Assembly: GCF_001879695.1 (NCBI RefSeq) | Contig: NZ_MNBL01000002.1 | Location: forward strand, 1 to 32,346 | Source of the DNA: Nioella sediminis | GTDB taxonomy: Bacteria > Pseudomonadota > Alphaproteobacteria > Rhodobacterales > Rhodobacteraceae | DNA length: 32,346 bases | Direction of reading: 5' to 3' | In this document: piece after piece, positions 10,601-18,119 of the stretch | How the letters are laid out: each line of letters opens with the position of its first letter | How positions within the stretch are numbered: position 1 is the stretch's first letter | Made by a program: the position numbers and the translations under genes | Notes under the pieces: generated by a model | Seen by the model: only the letters and a program-made list of their open reading frames with translations | Told to the model about the DNA's origin: nothing | Databases searched by the model: none

Positions 10601-10918
10601 GCGGCTGGCAATAGTGGCCCGGCCCCACCGGTGGCCGCCAGCATTTCGGACACGATCGAGCCCGACATCCCCAGTTCCGCCTCGGTCACCCGCGCGGCGG
10701 CAGAGGATGGCAGCATCAACCTGCGCAATCTCAACCTCATCGGCATCAGCGGCGCATCCGGGTCGCGCCGGGCGCTGGTGCGCCTGCCCTCTGGTCGTTT
10801 CGTGACCGTGGAAGTGGGGGACAGGCTGGATGGCGGTCAGGTCGCCGCGATTGGCGAAAGCTCTTTGCAATATGTGAAGCGTGGGCGGACAATCACGTTA
10901 CAGGTGCCCGCCGGGTGA
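7628..10918 (+). CDS. Single-pass membrane protein with PilM/GspL-like head and PilP-like tail
   Basis: This is a 1096-aa protein of unproven function. Residues 1-150 resemble the N-terminal part of PilM/GspL actin-like domains (for example LLILPDDQILYT and YPVDDLVFDW). A long, low-complexity Pro/Ala/Glu-rich linker follows (about 155-625), then one transmembrane helix (about 631-653). A second acidic, Pro-rich linker (about 655-1015) holds three imperfect RPxxRPxxL-type repeats. The C-terminal segment (about 1020-1096: NLRNLNLIGISG, LVRLPSGRFVTVEVGD, LQYVKRGRTI) resembles the compact beta domain of PilP/GspC. Predicted topology is N-in, C-periplasmic. It is a stand-alone gene with no pilus or secretion genes near. 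Base composition follows its neighbours. The fold assignments come from motif reading and are moderately secure; the reading frame itself is certain. Confidence 0.7.
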   Translation: MAPNFALFLSPEGIALAHRQPGGHWAVLGDTALDVPDLGASLLVLRKLAEQRAGKDFETLLILPDDQILYTSLTAPGPDEEDRLDQIRAGLDGLTPYPVDDLVFDWFPLEDGRVKLAVVAKETLEEAREFATGHGFAPAGFGARPLDNRYRGVAHFDRSIDWTADIADIEFGHDTWHSPRKAADASEEPADTEISPDAGSEDPATAAPQNDESAEADTAAAPVAPDADAAPVIPDPGEEPPEGAASPDVPNDDRQAAGPEQPETPDVSGSLAEPAQPTPLELESEAAAEEDSVPASAPPGDDETSGSDPAPDVDPSSTAEALQMPAGFGSRRKHAEPEAAGSLVRTRKSRFGPGAETAADAATAKEPALPRERRDEAEGKTEPVFGRAARKAGRQTEAATPGAADDAKQAPARPPRAGPEPQLPPLARLKSQIASRTPDDAPAPGHNPFAGPPPSLRGDKTSLKDRMAGIGRQLTEGTGKARDAASGLTGRLSGGRSSIGNRLRALGKGEAEDAAPLAPTADEAAAAPTPQTKPDTKTDLAPPAADPKPRKGLGKFGRKKKPEPAAAAQTMAATDTIAPPPPEDTPRRRFSPPKRNRNAPKIADADAPIMGGLLARGSVATGRNGPSVKTGLILTLILLAVLGLVGIWAAFYLPETALGRWMGMGSEDEIIIADTEPEVLDTPLLATPSPSAEDAPEVMASLTPEDAPAPPVTAPAAPELLPDIDAEDLDLGPAPVASPVIDPETVLPSEEENANFYARTGIWQRPPVITLPDPEPVLEELIFAGLDPAVAAHDAYALPVPDFRPSRDMPTAPADSGLSGPLLALDRDTMVAPTPEGAMTPYGILVYAGSPPVSAVPRPRDAPEVLAAAAAESVAALEDATEPDPEDADTIPPGAVDTALLEAFRPEARPDDLQEQRERAVLGGITFDELAAIRPESRPLSLQEEAAAAAEEAAADASPGDLASASELAVAVSFLPNQRPANIDTLVEQARAAGNSGPAPPVAASISDTIEPDIPSSASVTRAAAEDGSINLRNLNLIGISGASGSRRALVRLPSGRFVTVEVGDRLDGGQVAAIGESSLQYVKRGRTITLQVPAG

Positions 10919-10930
10919 TCCGAAAGGGGG

Positions 10931-12319
10931 CTACAGCAAAACCGCCGCCGCCAGCCCCAGAAACGCGAAGAACCCAACCACATCGGTCACGGTCGTCACG
11001 AAAGCGCCAGAGGCCAGGGCCGGATCGATATCCAGCTTGTCGAGCGCCACCGGGATCAGGATGCCCGCCAGCCCCGCGATCACCAGGTTGATCACCATGG
11101 CGACCGCGATCACCCCGCCAAGCGCCGCCGATCCGAACCAGAACAGCCCAACAGCCCCCATGACCACGGCGAAGATCACCCCGTTGATCAGGCCCACCCC
11201 GGCCTCTCTCATCACAACGCGCATCAGGTTCGACCCGGTCAGGTCGCGTGTTGCGATGGCGCGCACCGCAACCGTCAGGCTCTGCGTACCCGCGTTGCCA
11301 CCCATCGAGGCCACAATGGGCATCAGCACCGCCAGCGCCACGAATTGCGCAATCGTGTCTTCGAACTGCGCAATGACCAGCGAGGCAAAGATCGCCGTGA
11401 TCAGGTTGACGAACAGCCAGGGAAAGCGCTGACGGGTCGTTTCAAACACGCGGTCCGACAGGCTGCCCTCACCGACACCGGCCAGACGCAGGATGTCCTC
11501 CTCGGCCTCGTCTTCCAGCACGATCATGGCATCATCAATGGTGATGACCCCGACCAGCCGCCCGTCGTCGTCAACCACCGGCGCGGAAATCAGGTGATAC
11601 TGGTTGAACGCATAGGCCACATCGGCCTCCGGCTGGCTGACCGGGATCAGCACGAAGGTGTCCTCGATGATTTCGCGCAGCGCCACCTTGCGTTGTGTCG
11701 ACAAAAGCCGCCCGAGGGTCACGTTGCCCACGGGTTTCATGCGCGGATCGACGAGGATCAGGTGGTAGAACTGTTCCGGCAGCTCCGTCGTTTCGGCGCG
11801 CAGGAAGTCGATCGCTTCGCCCACGGTCCAGAATTCCGGCACCCGCACGACCTCGCGCTGCATCAGGCGGCCTGCGGAATATTCCGGGTAGGTCAACGCC
11901 TCTTCGACCGCGGCCCGGTCGGCATCGTCCAGCGCACCCAGAATCGCCGCCTGCTGGTCCGCGTCTTCAAGGTCTTCCAGCAGGTCGACGACGTCGTCGC
12001 TTTCCATGTCCCGCACGGCTTCGGCCAGAAGCGGTGCGGGCAGCAGGTCGATCACATCCTCTCGGATGCCTTCATCCAGTTCCGACAGGACCTCGCCGTC
12101 GATCCCCTCGCTCCAGAACAGAAGCAGCGCTTCCCGTTCCGAATGGGACATCTGTTCCAGAAGGTCGGCGATGTCGGCGGGGTGCAGCGGCTCAAAGAGC
12201 GCGGCGATCCGGTCCGGGTCCTGGGCCTCTATCGCATCCAGAACATCGTCATAGAGGGAGGCATCCAACGCATAGGCGTCCTCCGGCAGGTCCGATTTCT
12301 GGAGTTCGTCCTTCGCCAT
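10931..12319 (-). CDS. mgtE: Magnesium transporter MgtE
   Basis: This 462-aa Mg2+ channel/transporter has the standard MgtE order: an acidic N domain (about 1-130, with superhelical repeats such as LHPADIADLLEQM), two CBS domains (about 135-265, including VVDDDGRLVGVITIDDAM), and a C-terminal five-helix membrane domain (about 290-462). Signature segments are MPIVASMGGNAGTQSL in the pore region and TTVTDVVGFF, which holds the key acidic residue. CBS and N domains sense cytosolic Mg2+ and close the pore. It converges on the preceding gene with only 12 bp between stops and diverges from guaD. No Mg2+ riboswitch-like leader is seen. Confidence 0.95.
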   Translation of the reverse strand: MAKDELQKSDLPEDAYALDASLYDDVLDAIEAQDPDRIAALFEPLHPADIADLLEQMSHSEREALLLFWSEGIDGEVLSELDEGIREDVIDLLPAPLLAEAVRDMESDDVVDLLEDLEDADQQAAILGALDDADRAAVEEALTYPEYSAGRLMQREVVRVPEFWTVGEAIDFLRAETTELPEQFYHLILVDPRMKPVGNVTLGRLLSTQRKVALREIIEDTFVLIPVSQPEADVAYAFNQYHLISAPVVDDDGRLVGVITIDDAMIVLEDEAEEDILRLAGVGEGSLSDRVFETTRQRFPWLFVNLITAIFASLVIAQFEDTIAQFVALAVLMPIVASMGGNAGTQSLTVAVRAIATRDLTGSNLMRVVMREAGVGLINGVIFAVVMGAVGLFWFGSAALGGVIAVAMVINLVIAGLAGILIPVALDKLDIDPALASGAFVTTVTDVVGFFAFLGLAAAVLL

Positions 12320-12330
12320 TCGCCCCCGCC

Positions 12331-12360
12331 TTGAAAGTCTTTAACGCTTTTTCGGATAAC
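12331..12360 (+). promoter_or_regulatory. Probable guaD promoter
   Basis: TTGAAA (12331-12336) and GATAAC (12355-12360) are separated by 18 nt. They lie in the 94-bp divergent mgtE-guaD gap and would give a leader of about 47 nt. Matches to the sigma-70 consensus are 5/6 and 4/6. Confidence 0.45.
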
Positions 12361-12413
12361 ATACCCCTGCGCCCTTGGATATGACAGGGACCGGGCCGGG
12401 AAAAGGACAGATT

Positions 12414-13694
12414 ATGACAGACACACTCCTTCTTGGGCAGCTTCTGCGGTTTGACGCCGATCCTTTCGTGGCCGGGGTGGACACCGCCCGCCATGACAGC
12501 CGCGGCGCGGTGCTGATCCGGGATGGCAAGATCGCCGATCTGGGTCAGGCCGACGACCTGCGTGCCGCGCATCCCGGCGCTGATGTCGTGGATCACGGAC
12601 AGGGGCTGATCCTGCCCGGTTTCGTCGATGCCCATGCGCATTACCCGCAGACCGCGATGATCGCCTCCTGGGGCAAGCGGCTGATCGACTGGCTGAACAC
12701 CTATACCTTCCCCGAGGAAATGCGCTTTGCCGATCCTGCCTATGCGGCCGAGATCGCGGCGCGCTATTTCGACCTGACCCTGTCGAACGGCACCACCACC
12801 GTTGCCAGCTACTGCACCATCCATCCCGAAAGCGTGGACGCCTACTTTGGCGAGGCTCAGGCCCGTGGCCTGCGGGCGCTGGCGGGCAAGACCTGTATGG
12901 ACCGCAACGCACCCGAAGGTCTGCGCGATACGGCGCAGGCGGCCTATGATGACAGCAAGGCCCTACTGAAAAAATGGCATGGTGTGGACCGGTTGGGCTA
13001 CATCATCACGCCCCGTTTCTCACCCACCTCGACGCCCGATCAACTGTCCGCCCTTGGCGCGCTATGGGCGGAACACCCCGAATGCCTGATGCAGACCCAT
13101 CTGAGCGAGCAGACCGATGAAATCGAATGGGTCAAAGGGCTCTACCCCGAGGCGCGCGACTACCTCGACACCTACGAGGCGCACGGGCTGCTTGGGGCGG
13201 GCGGGCTTTATGGCCACGCGATCCATCTGGAGCCGCGGGAGATCGACCGGTTGAAGGAGGTCGGCGCGGCACTGATCCACTGCCCGACCTCGAACACCTT
13301 CATCGGCTCGGGGCTCTTTGATATGGGGCTTGCTGGCGGTCCGATCCGCGTGGGTCTGGCGACGGATACCGGTGGCGGGTCGAGCTTCTCGATGCTGCGC
13401 ACCATGGCTGCCGCCTATGAAATCGGCCAGTTGCGCGGACGTGCCCTGCATCCGGCTGAGCTGATCTGGCTGGCCACCGAGGGCTCCGCCCGCGCATTGC
13501 GGATCGACGAAAAGGTCGGTCGCGTGGCCGTGGGGATGGAGGCCGATCTGGTGGTGCTGGACCTCGCCTCGACCCCCGCCATCGCGCAGCGATCGGCGCG
13601 GGCGGAGACGATCTGGGAGGCGCTCTTCCCCACCATCATGATGGGCGATGACCGCGCGATTGCAGAGGTACGGGTGGCGGGCCGCAAGGTCTGA
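12414..13694 (+). CDS. guaD: Guanine deaminase
   Basis: This 426-aa metal-dependent amidohydrolase converts guanine to xanthine in purine catabolism. Visible active-site elements are the HxH metal ligands (His74 and His76 in FVDAHAHYPQ), the QTHLSEQ histidine, GHAIHLEPREIDR, CPTSNTFIGSG and the catalytic Asp in LATDTGGGSS. These match bacterial GuaD rather than cytosine or 8-oxoguanine deaminases. The frame extends 13 codons upstream with a TTG start, but ATG 12414 has AAAAGGA 6-7 nt before it. A terminator hairpin overlaps the stop codon. It is the first of two purine-deaminase-like genes in the window (the other is at 14243-15574). Confidence 0.93.
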   Translation: MTDTLLLGQLLRFDADPFVAGVDTARHDSRGAVLIRDGKIADLGQADDLRAAHPGADVVDHGQGLILPGFVDAHAHYPQTAMIASWGKRLIDWLNTYTFPEEMRFADPAYAAEIAARYFDLTLSNGTTTVASYCTIHPESVDAYFGEAQARGLRALAGKTCMDRNAPEGLRDTAQAAYDDSKALLKKWHGVDRLGYIITPRFSPTSTPDQLSALGALWAEHPECLMQTHLSEQTDEIEWVKGLYPEARDYLDTYEAHGLLGAGGLYGHAIHLEPREIDRLKEVGAALIHCPTSNTFIGSGLFDMGLAGGPIRVGLATDTGGGSSFSMLRTMAAAYEIGQLRGRALHPAELIWLATEGSARALRIDEKVGRVAVGMEADLVVLDLASTPAIAQRSARAETIWEALFPTIMMGDDRAIAEVRVAGRKV

Positions 13695-13707
13695 GCGGCC
13701 CGTTTTT
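13679..13707 (+). terminator. Terminator of guaD, overlapping its stop codon
   Basis: GGGCCGC (13679-13685) and GCGGCCC (13695-13701) form a 7-bp GC-rich stem with a 9-nt loop, followed by GTTTTT. The stop codon sits in the loop. Confidence 0.7.
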
Positions 13708-13724
13708 GAAGGTCTTGCTGTGGC

Positions 13725-14204
13725 CTAGCAGGGCCGTGCCAGCACCATCACCCAATGATCGCCCGCCCTGGCAAAGCCGACCTGTTCGGCGCGCGGGTGC
13801 AGGATATTGGCGCGGTGGCCCGAGGAAGCCATCCAGTCGCCCATGACAGCCGCCTCGCTGGTTTGACCCATGGCGATGTTTTCCGCTGACAGGCAGGCAT
13901 CAAAACCCGCCGCCGTGATGCGGGCGTGCACATTGGACCCGTTCGATCCACGATGCCCGAAGAACCCGCCCTGCATCTGGTCCTGTGCATGGATGAAGGC
14001 CGCGCGATCCAGCTGCTGCGAGCGGCTGACAGGGGGAAGCCCGGCAGAGCTGCGCTGTTGGTTCAACATGGTGACAACACCCCCGTGGGAGCCAAGCGGC
14101 GCACTGACCGGAACCGCCCGCGTCGCGGAAGGTGCGGTGGTGCTGCCCATGCAGCCCGCTGTCATAAGGGCCGCCGCCAAAAGGGAGACAATCTGAAAAC
14201 GCAT
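13725..14204 (-). CDS. CAP/SCP-domain putative lipoprotein
   Basis: This 159-aa exported protein has a hydrophobic signal sequence that ends in TAGC (Cys18), which suggests a lipoprotein, followed by a CAP/SCP-like domain. CAP features are LNQQRSSAGLPPV (helix 1), AFIHAQDQM, FFGHRGSNGSNVHARI, the SAENIAMG motif and the signature WMASSGHRANILHP. Function in bacteria is not well defined for this short class. A GTG two codons upstream is possible, but ATG 14204 has AGGA 8 nt before it. It lies 38 bp downstream of the deaminase gene on the same strand and may be co-transcribed. Confidence 0.85.
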   Translation of the reverse strand: MRFQIVSLLAAALMTAGCMGSTTAPSATRAVPVSAPLGSHGGVVTMLNQQRSSAGLPPVSRSQQLDRAAFIHAQDQMQGGFFGHRGSNGSNVHARITAAGFDACLSAENIAMGQTSEAAVMGDWMASSGHRANILHPRAEQVGFARAGDHWVMVLARPC

Positions 14205-14242
14205 GGTCACTATCCTGTTCCGCCCCCACGGCTATCACAGAC

Positions 14243-15574
14243 TCACATCGCAAGGGCCAAGGCAAGCTTGCGCTGCTTTTCGATAAGAACAGGTAAATCC
14301 ACGCTCAAAAGTGTTCCCTTTGAGACGATTTTGCGACCTTCCACGAAAAGGTCTCGGGTTTTCATCGGACCTGCCAGCAGGATCGCGGCCATGTCCCAAC
14401 TGCCCGCCGCTTCAACGCCGGTCATGTCCCAGATCGCGATATCGGCGCGTTTGCCGACAGCGATCTGGCCGCAATCGGGCCGCCCCAGCACCTCGGCCCC
14501 GCCCCGTGTGGCAATGTGCAAGGCTTCCCGCGCGCTCATCGCATCAGCCCCTTGCGAGACCCGTTGCAGCAGCATCGCCTGACGGGCCTCTGCGACCAGA
14601 TTGCCCGAATCGTTCGACGCCGAACCATCGACGCCAAGCCCCACTTTCACACCGGCGTCGCGCATCCTGCGCAGCGGTGCGATGCCCGACCCGAGCCGAC
14701 AGTTGGAACAGGGACAATGGGCCACGCCGGTTCCCGTTTTCGCAAACAGTTCAAACTCTTGCCCGTCGAGCTTCACGCAATGGGCATGCCAGACATCATC
14801 CCCCGTCCAGCCCAGATCCTCGGCATATTGGCCGGGTCTGCAGCCGAATCTTTCAAGGCTGTAAGCAATATCTTCATCATTTTCGGCCAGATGGGTGTGC
14901 AACATCACCCCCTTGTCGCGGGCCAGCAGTGCCGCATCCCGCATCAGCTCACGACTGACAGAGAAAGGAGAACAGGGCGCGATCCCGACCCGGCACATGG
15001 ACCCTTCTGCCGGATCATGGAAGGCGTCAACGACACGGATACAATCCTCCAGAATGGCACTTTCGCGCTCCACCAGGCTGTCAGGCGGCAGACCGCCATC
15101 GCTTTCCCCGATGCTCATCGCGCCTCGGGTCGGGTGAAACCGCATCCCGATCTCGGCCGCAGCCGCGATGGTGTCATCCAGCCGCGCGCCATTGGGATAA
15201 AGGTAGAGATGGTCAGAGGTCAGCGTGCAGCCCGACAGCGCCAGTTCCGCCAAGCCGGTCTGGGCAGAGACGAACATCTCCTCCGGTCCAAACCGCGCCC
15301 AGATCGGGTAGAGCGTCTGCAGCCAGCCAAACAGCAACGCATCCTGCGCGGCGGGCACGGCGCGGGTCAGGTTTTGATACAGGTGATGATGGGTGTTCAC
15401 AAGGCCGGGGGTGACGAGGCAGTGCTCGGCATGGTGGATCTCTCCACCCTCCAGCCCATGGCCGATCTCGGCAACGACGCCACCCCGAATACGGATATCC
15501 GCGCCCTCAAGTTCGGTGCCTGCATCATCCATGGTCAGGATACGGGATGCGGATTTGATGATGATTTCTGTCAT
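14243..15574 (-). CDS. Probable 8-oxoguanine deaminase
   Basis: This 443-aa amidohydrolase belongs to the ATZ/TRZ group. Metal ligands are visible as NTHHHLYQN (His62, His64), MLHTHLAEND, VWHAHCVKL and VGLGVDGSASND. The sequence flow (LTRAVPAAQDALLFGWLQTLYPIW, SGCTLTSDHLYL) is that of bacterial 8-oxoguanine deaminase, which makes urate from 8-oxoguanine. Hydroxyatrazine hydrolase-like enzymes and other cyclic amidine deaminases are close alternatives, so the substrate is less certain than the family. The ATG at 15574 is chosen because GAGGG lies 5 nt upstream; a TTG four codons earlier is less likely. Guanine deaminase lies nearby on the other strand. Confidence 0.8.
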   Translation of the reverse strand: MTEIIIKSASRILTMDDAGTELEGADIRIRGGVVAEIGHGLEGGEIHHAEHCLVTPGLVNTHHHLYQNLTRAVPAAQDALLFGWLQTLYPIWARFGPEEMFVSAQTGLAELALSGCTLTSDHLYLYPNGARLDDTIAAAAEIGMRFHPTRGAMSIGESDGGLPPDSLVERESAILEDCIRVVDAFHDPAEGSMCRVGIAPCSPFSVSRELMRDAALLARDKGVMLHTHLAENDEDIAYSLERFGCRPGQYAEDLGWTGDDVWHAHCVKLDGQEFELFAKTGTGVAHCPCSNCRLGSGIAPLRRMRDAGVKVGLGVDGSASNDSGNLVAEARQAMLLQRVSQGADAMSAREALHIATRGGAEVLGRPDCGQIAVGKRADIAIWDMTGVEAAGSWDMAAILLAGPMKTRDLFVEGRKIVSKGTLLSVDLPVLIEKQRKLALALAM

Positions 15575-15700
15575 GTCAGCCCTCAAGGTTCCGAAGCCCG
15601 TTTCGGTGAGAGGATCAGGGCGGGCCGACAGAAGACGGGCAAAGGACTCGGGACACCGCGCGCGGCCAGACTAGATCGGCGGCGGCATCTGCCTCAAGCC

Positions 15701-16513
15701 TTAGTCACCCTGAAGCAGTTTCAGGGCCGCGCCATGCAGTGCAGCGCTGGAGGCTGCCAGAACCTGCCCGCCCTCATGCACAGGACCGCCCTGCCAATCG
15801 GTGACGATGCCGCCCGCCGCCTCGATCACCGCGATCGGCGCGGAAATATCATAGGCGTTCAGTCCCGCCTCGATCACCAGATCCACCTGCCCCGCCGCCA
15901 GCAGCGCATAGGCATAGCAATCCATGCCATAGCGGGTGAGCCGCACCCGGTCGCGGACCCGTTCGAAAGCCAGCCGCTCGGCCTCGGTCCCGACCTCGGG
16001 GAAGGTGGTGAACAGGGTCGCCTGCGCCAGCGACCCGGAGGGTCGCGCCCCGAGCGGCACGGTTCCGTGGGGGCCGGTCAGCATGGCCCGCCCAAGACCC
16101 CCCTCGAACCGTTCACCGATATAAGGCTGGTCGATGAGGCCGTAGATCGGCCCGTCCCTATCCTGCAAGCCGATCAGAACGCCCCAGGTGGGCGTGCCGG
16201 AGATGAAACCGCGCGTGCCGTCGATCGGGTCGAGCACCCAGGTCAGGCCGCTTTGCCCCTCCGTCACCCCGTGTTCTTCGCCAAGGATCGCATCCTCGGG
16301 CCGACGTTCCGCCAGCACCGCGCGCATGGCGGTCTCGGCATCGCGGTCGGCAATGGTCACGGGGTCAAAGCCACCGTCCAGCTTGTTTTCCGCCGACAAT
16401 CCCGCGGCGCGAAAATGCGGCAGGGTCACCGCGCGGGCGGCATCCGCCAGTGCGCAGCCCGTGGCCACAAGCTCGGCGGCGAGGTCAGGGGAAATCGTGG
16501 AACGGGTCAGCAT
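15701..16513 (-). CDS. hisN: Histidinol-phosphatase, inositol monophosphatase family
   Basis: This 270-aa Mg2+-dependent phosphatase has the inositol monophosphatase signature: ILGEEHG (metal-binding Glu), WVLDPIDGTRGFISG (Asp-Pro-Ile-Asp-Gly-Thr) and AYDISAPIAVIEAAGG near the C-terminus. The GTRGFISGTPTWGVLIGL stretch is the variant typical of HisN-type histidinol-phosphate phosphatases, so histidine biosynthesis is the best guess. Broader sugar- or nucleotide-phosphatase activity cannot be excluded. The ATG at 16513, preceded by GAAAGG, starts MLTRSTIS; a start 14 codons upstream is unlikely. No other his biosynthetic genes are near. It follows the XRE regulator on the same strand. Confidence 0.85.
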   Translation of the reverse strand: MLTRSTISPDLAAELVATGCALADAARAVTLPHFRAAGLSAENKLDGGFDPVTIADRDAETAMRAVLAERRPEDAILGEEHGVTEGQSGLTWVLDPIDGTRGFISGTPTWGVLIGLQDRDGPIYGLIDQPYIGERFEGGLGRAMLTGPHGTVPLGARPSGSLAQATLFTTFPEVGTEAERLAFERVRDRVRLTRYGMDCYAYALLAAGQVDLVIEAGLNAYDISAPIAVIEAAGGIVTDWQGGPVHEGGQVLAASSAALHGAALKLLQGD

Positions 16514-16553
16514 GGGCGGGCCTTTCGGACAGAACGCTCCCGCCCCGGTTGGC

Positions 16554-16571
16554 ACGGGGCGCGCGCCCCGT
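16554..16571 (-). terminator. GC hairpin between the XRE gene and hisN
   Basis: ACGGGGC-GCGC-GCCCCGT is a 7-bp stem just after the XRE regulator stop. It lacks a T tract, so it is more likely a processing or attenuation hairpin than a full terminator. Confidence 0.35.
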
Positions 16572-16582
16572 CAAGCCAAGGC

Positions 16583-16948
16583 TCAGGCAGCGGCACCCGA
16601 CAGCACGCGGGCCAGTTCGAACAGCTGGCGGCGCTGGTTTTCCGGAATCGCGTAGTAGGAGCGCACCAGTTCCTGCGCTTCCTTGTCGGCCAGCACGTCG
16701 CCGGGCAGGGCTGTGCCCGCATCGACGCCACCTTCGAGCCCCTCGAAGAAGAAGCTGACAGGCACCTCCAGCGCGGCGGCGATTTCCCACATGCGGGACG
16801 CGCTGACACGGTTCATCCCGGTCTCGTATTTCTGGATCTGCTGGAACTTGATGCCGACCCGCTCGGCCAGTTGCTGTTGCGTCATCCCCACCATCCAGCG
16901 GCGGTGGCGCACACGTTTGCCAACATGGATATCTACCGGGTGTTTCAT
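16583..16948 (-). CDS. XRE-family transcriptional regulator
   Basis: This 121-aa protein has a Cro/C1-type helix-turn-helix at about residues 10-65 (GKRVRHRRWMVGMTQQQLAE, then FQQIQKYETGMNRVS) and a short C-terminal helical part ending in YYAIPENQRRQLFELARVL. The size and the EVPVSFFFEGL hinge are common in small alphaproteobacterial SinR-like regulators. The frame is open 37 codons upstream, but ATG 16948 has AGGAGA 5 nt before it and is clearly the start. It diverges from the oxidoreductase gene across 211 bp. The target is unknown; autoregulation or control of the divergent gene is a guess. Confidence 0.9.
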   Translation of the reverse strand: MKHPVDIHVGKRVRHRRWMVGMTQQQLAERVGIKFQQIQKYETGMNRVSASRMWEIAAALEVPVSFFFEGLEGGVDAGTALPGDVLADKEAQELVRSYYAIPENQRRQLFELARVLSGAAA

Positions 16949-17004
16949 GGCTGTCTCCTGTCGCAGCGGCTGGCGGGTCCTGCACTCTGGCAGGCTTCTG
17001 GATT

Positions 17005-17032
17005 TAGATAGGGTTGCACGGTCGGATGTCAC
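17005..17032 (-). promoter_or_regulatory. Probable promoter of the XRE regulator
   Basis: On the minus strand GTGACA (17027-17032) and TATCTA (17005-17010) are separated by 16 nt. This is a good -35 and a moderate -10, giving a leader of about 50 nt. Confidence 0.4.
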
Positions 17033-17159
17033 GTCGCCCGATGTACTTGTCACGCACAATAAAATCCTTCGCGACGGAATGCATTAGGACGCATTGTCCC
17101 GGTTGCATCGCGGCGCAGGGGCGCTAGCTTGCGTTGAATTTCCCGCAGGAGGATCCGCT

Positions 17160-18119
17160 ATGCGCGCCTTTCGACTGAGCAGTTTCGACACCGCCCCCGC
17201 CGTGGAGGATATCGACACCCCCACCCCGAGACAGGGTGAAGCCCTGGTGCGGATCGCGGCCTGCGGGCTCAATTTCGCGGATCTGCTAATGCTGAAGGGA
17301 AGCTATCAGGACACGCCGGAGCTGCCCTTCACCATGGGGATGGAAATCGCGGGCACGGTCGAGGCACTTGGTCCCGACACGGACGGCCCCGCCCCCGGCA
17401 CGCGCGTCGCGGTCTTTGCGGGCCAGGGCGGGCTGGCAGAGGCCGGGTGCTTTCCGGTTGACCGGATGACACCCATTCCCGATGTGATGTCGTTCGAGGC
17501 GGCGGCGGGGTTTCTCGTGGCCTATGGCACCTCGCACCTGGCGCTTGGGCACCGGGCACGGTTGCAGAAGGGCGAGAGGCTGCTGGTTCTGGGCGCGGCA
17601 GGGGGCGTCGGGTTGACGGCCGTTGAAATCGGCGCGCGGATGGGGGCAGAGGTCATTGCCTGTGCGCGCGGAGCGGCCAAGCTGGAGGTGGCCAAGGCCG
17701 CCGGGGCCACGCATCTGATTGACAGCGAAACGCAGGATATTCGCGCCGAGGTGAAGGCGCTTGGTGGCGCGGATGTGGTCTATGACGCCGTGGGCGGCGA
17801 TCAGTTCAAGGCAGCCCTGCGCGCGACCAACCCCGGCGGGCGGCTCATTCCCATCGGCTTTGCCAGCGGCGAGGTGCCCCAGATCCCGGCCAACATCCTG
17901 CTGGTCAAGAATCTCGACGTGATCGGGCTTTACTGGGGCGGCTACCTGACATTCGCACCCGAGGTGCTGACCGGCAGCCTTGCGGAACTCTTCGCCATGT
18001 ATGAGGCGGGTGGTCTCAAGCCCCATATCGGGGCGACCTACACGCTTGATCAGGCCGCAGACGCCCTGGCGCTGCTCAAGTCGCGCAAGTCCACGGGCAA
18101 GGTCGTCGTCACGCCCTGA
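17160..18119 (+). CDS. NADPH:quinone oxidoreductase-like MDR protein
   Basis: This 319-aa zinc-independent medium-chain dehydrogenase/reductase has an N-terminal GroES-like domain (ACGLNFADLLMLKGSYQ, the quinone oxidoreductase signature), a Rossmann NADPH site (VLGAAGGVGLTAVEIG) and a C-terminal closing segment (ALALLKSRKSTGKVVVTP). The N-terminal half lacks the zinc-binding Cys cluster of alcohol dehydrogenases. The role is probably reduction of quinones or enones; the substrate is not determinable. ATG 17160 follows GGAGGA. Its stop codon abuts the stop of the convergent universal stress gene with no terminator between. Confidence 0.88.
   Translation: MRAFRLSSFDTAPAVEDIDTPTPRQGEALVRIAACGLNFADLLMLKGSYQDTPELPFTMGMEIAGTVEALGPDTDGPAPGTRVAVFAGQGGLAEAGCFPVDRMTPIPDVMSFEAAAGFLVAYGTSHLALGHRARLQKGERLLVLGAAGGVGLTAVEIGARMGAEVIACARGAAKLEVAKAAGATHLIDSETQDIRAEVKALGGADVVYDAVGGDQFKAALRATNPGGRLIPIGFASGEVPQIPANILLVKNLDVIGLYWGGYLTFAPEVLTGSLAELFAMYEAGGLKPHIGATYTLDQAADALALLKSRKSTGKVVVTP

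Noticed and set aside
8732-10870. 712-codon open frame antisense to the PilM/PilP-like gene
   Set aside because: Composition is Arg/Gly/His-rich, as expected for a shadow of a GC-rich Pro/Ala/Glu linker; no motif and no start site.
14516-17011. 831-codon plus-strand open frame across the 8-oxoguanine deaminase, hisN and XRE genes
   Set aside because: It crosses three well-supported genes and their gaps, with Arg/Gly/His-rich low-complexity translation.
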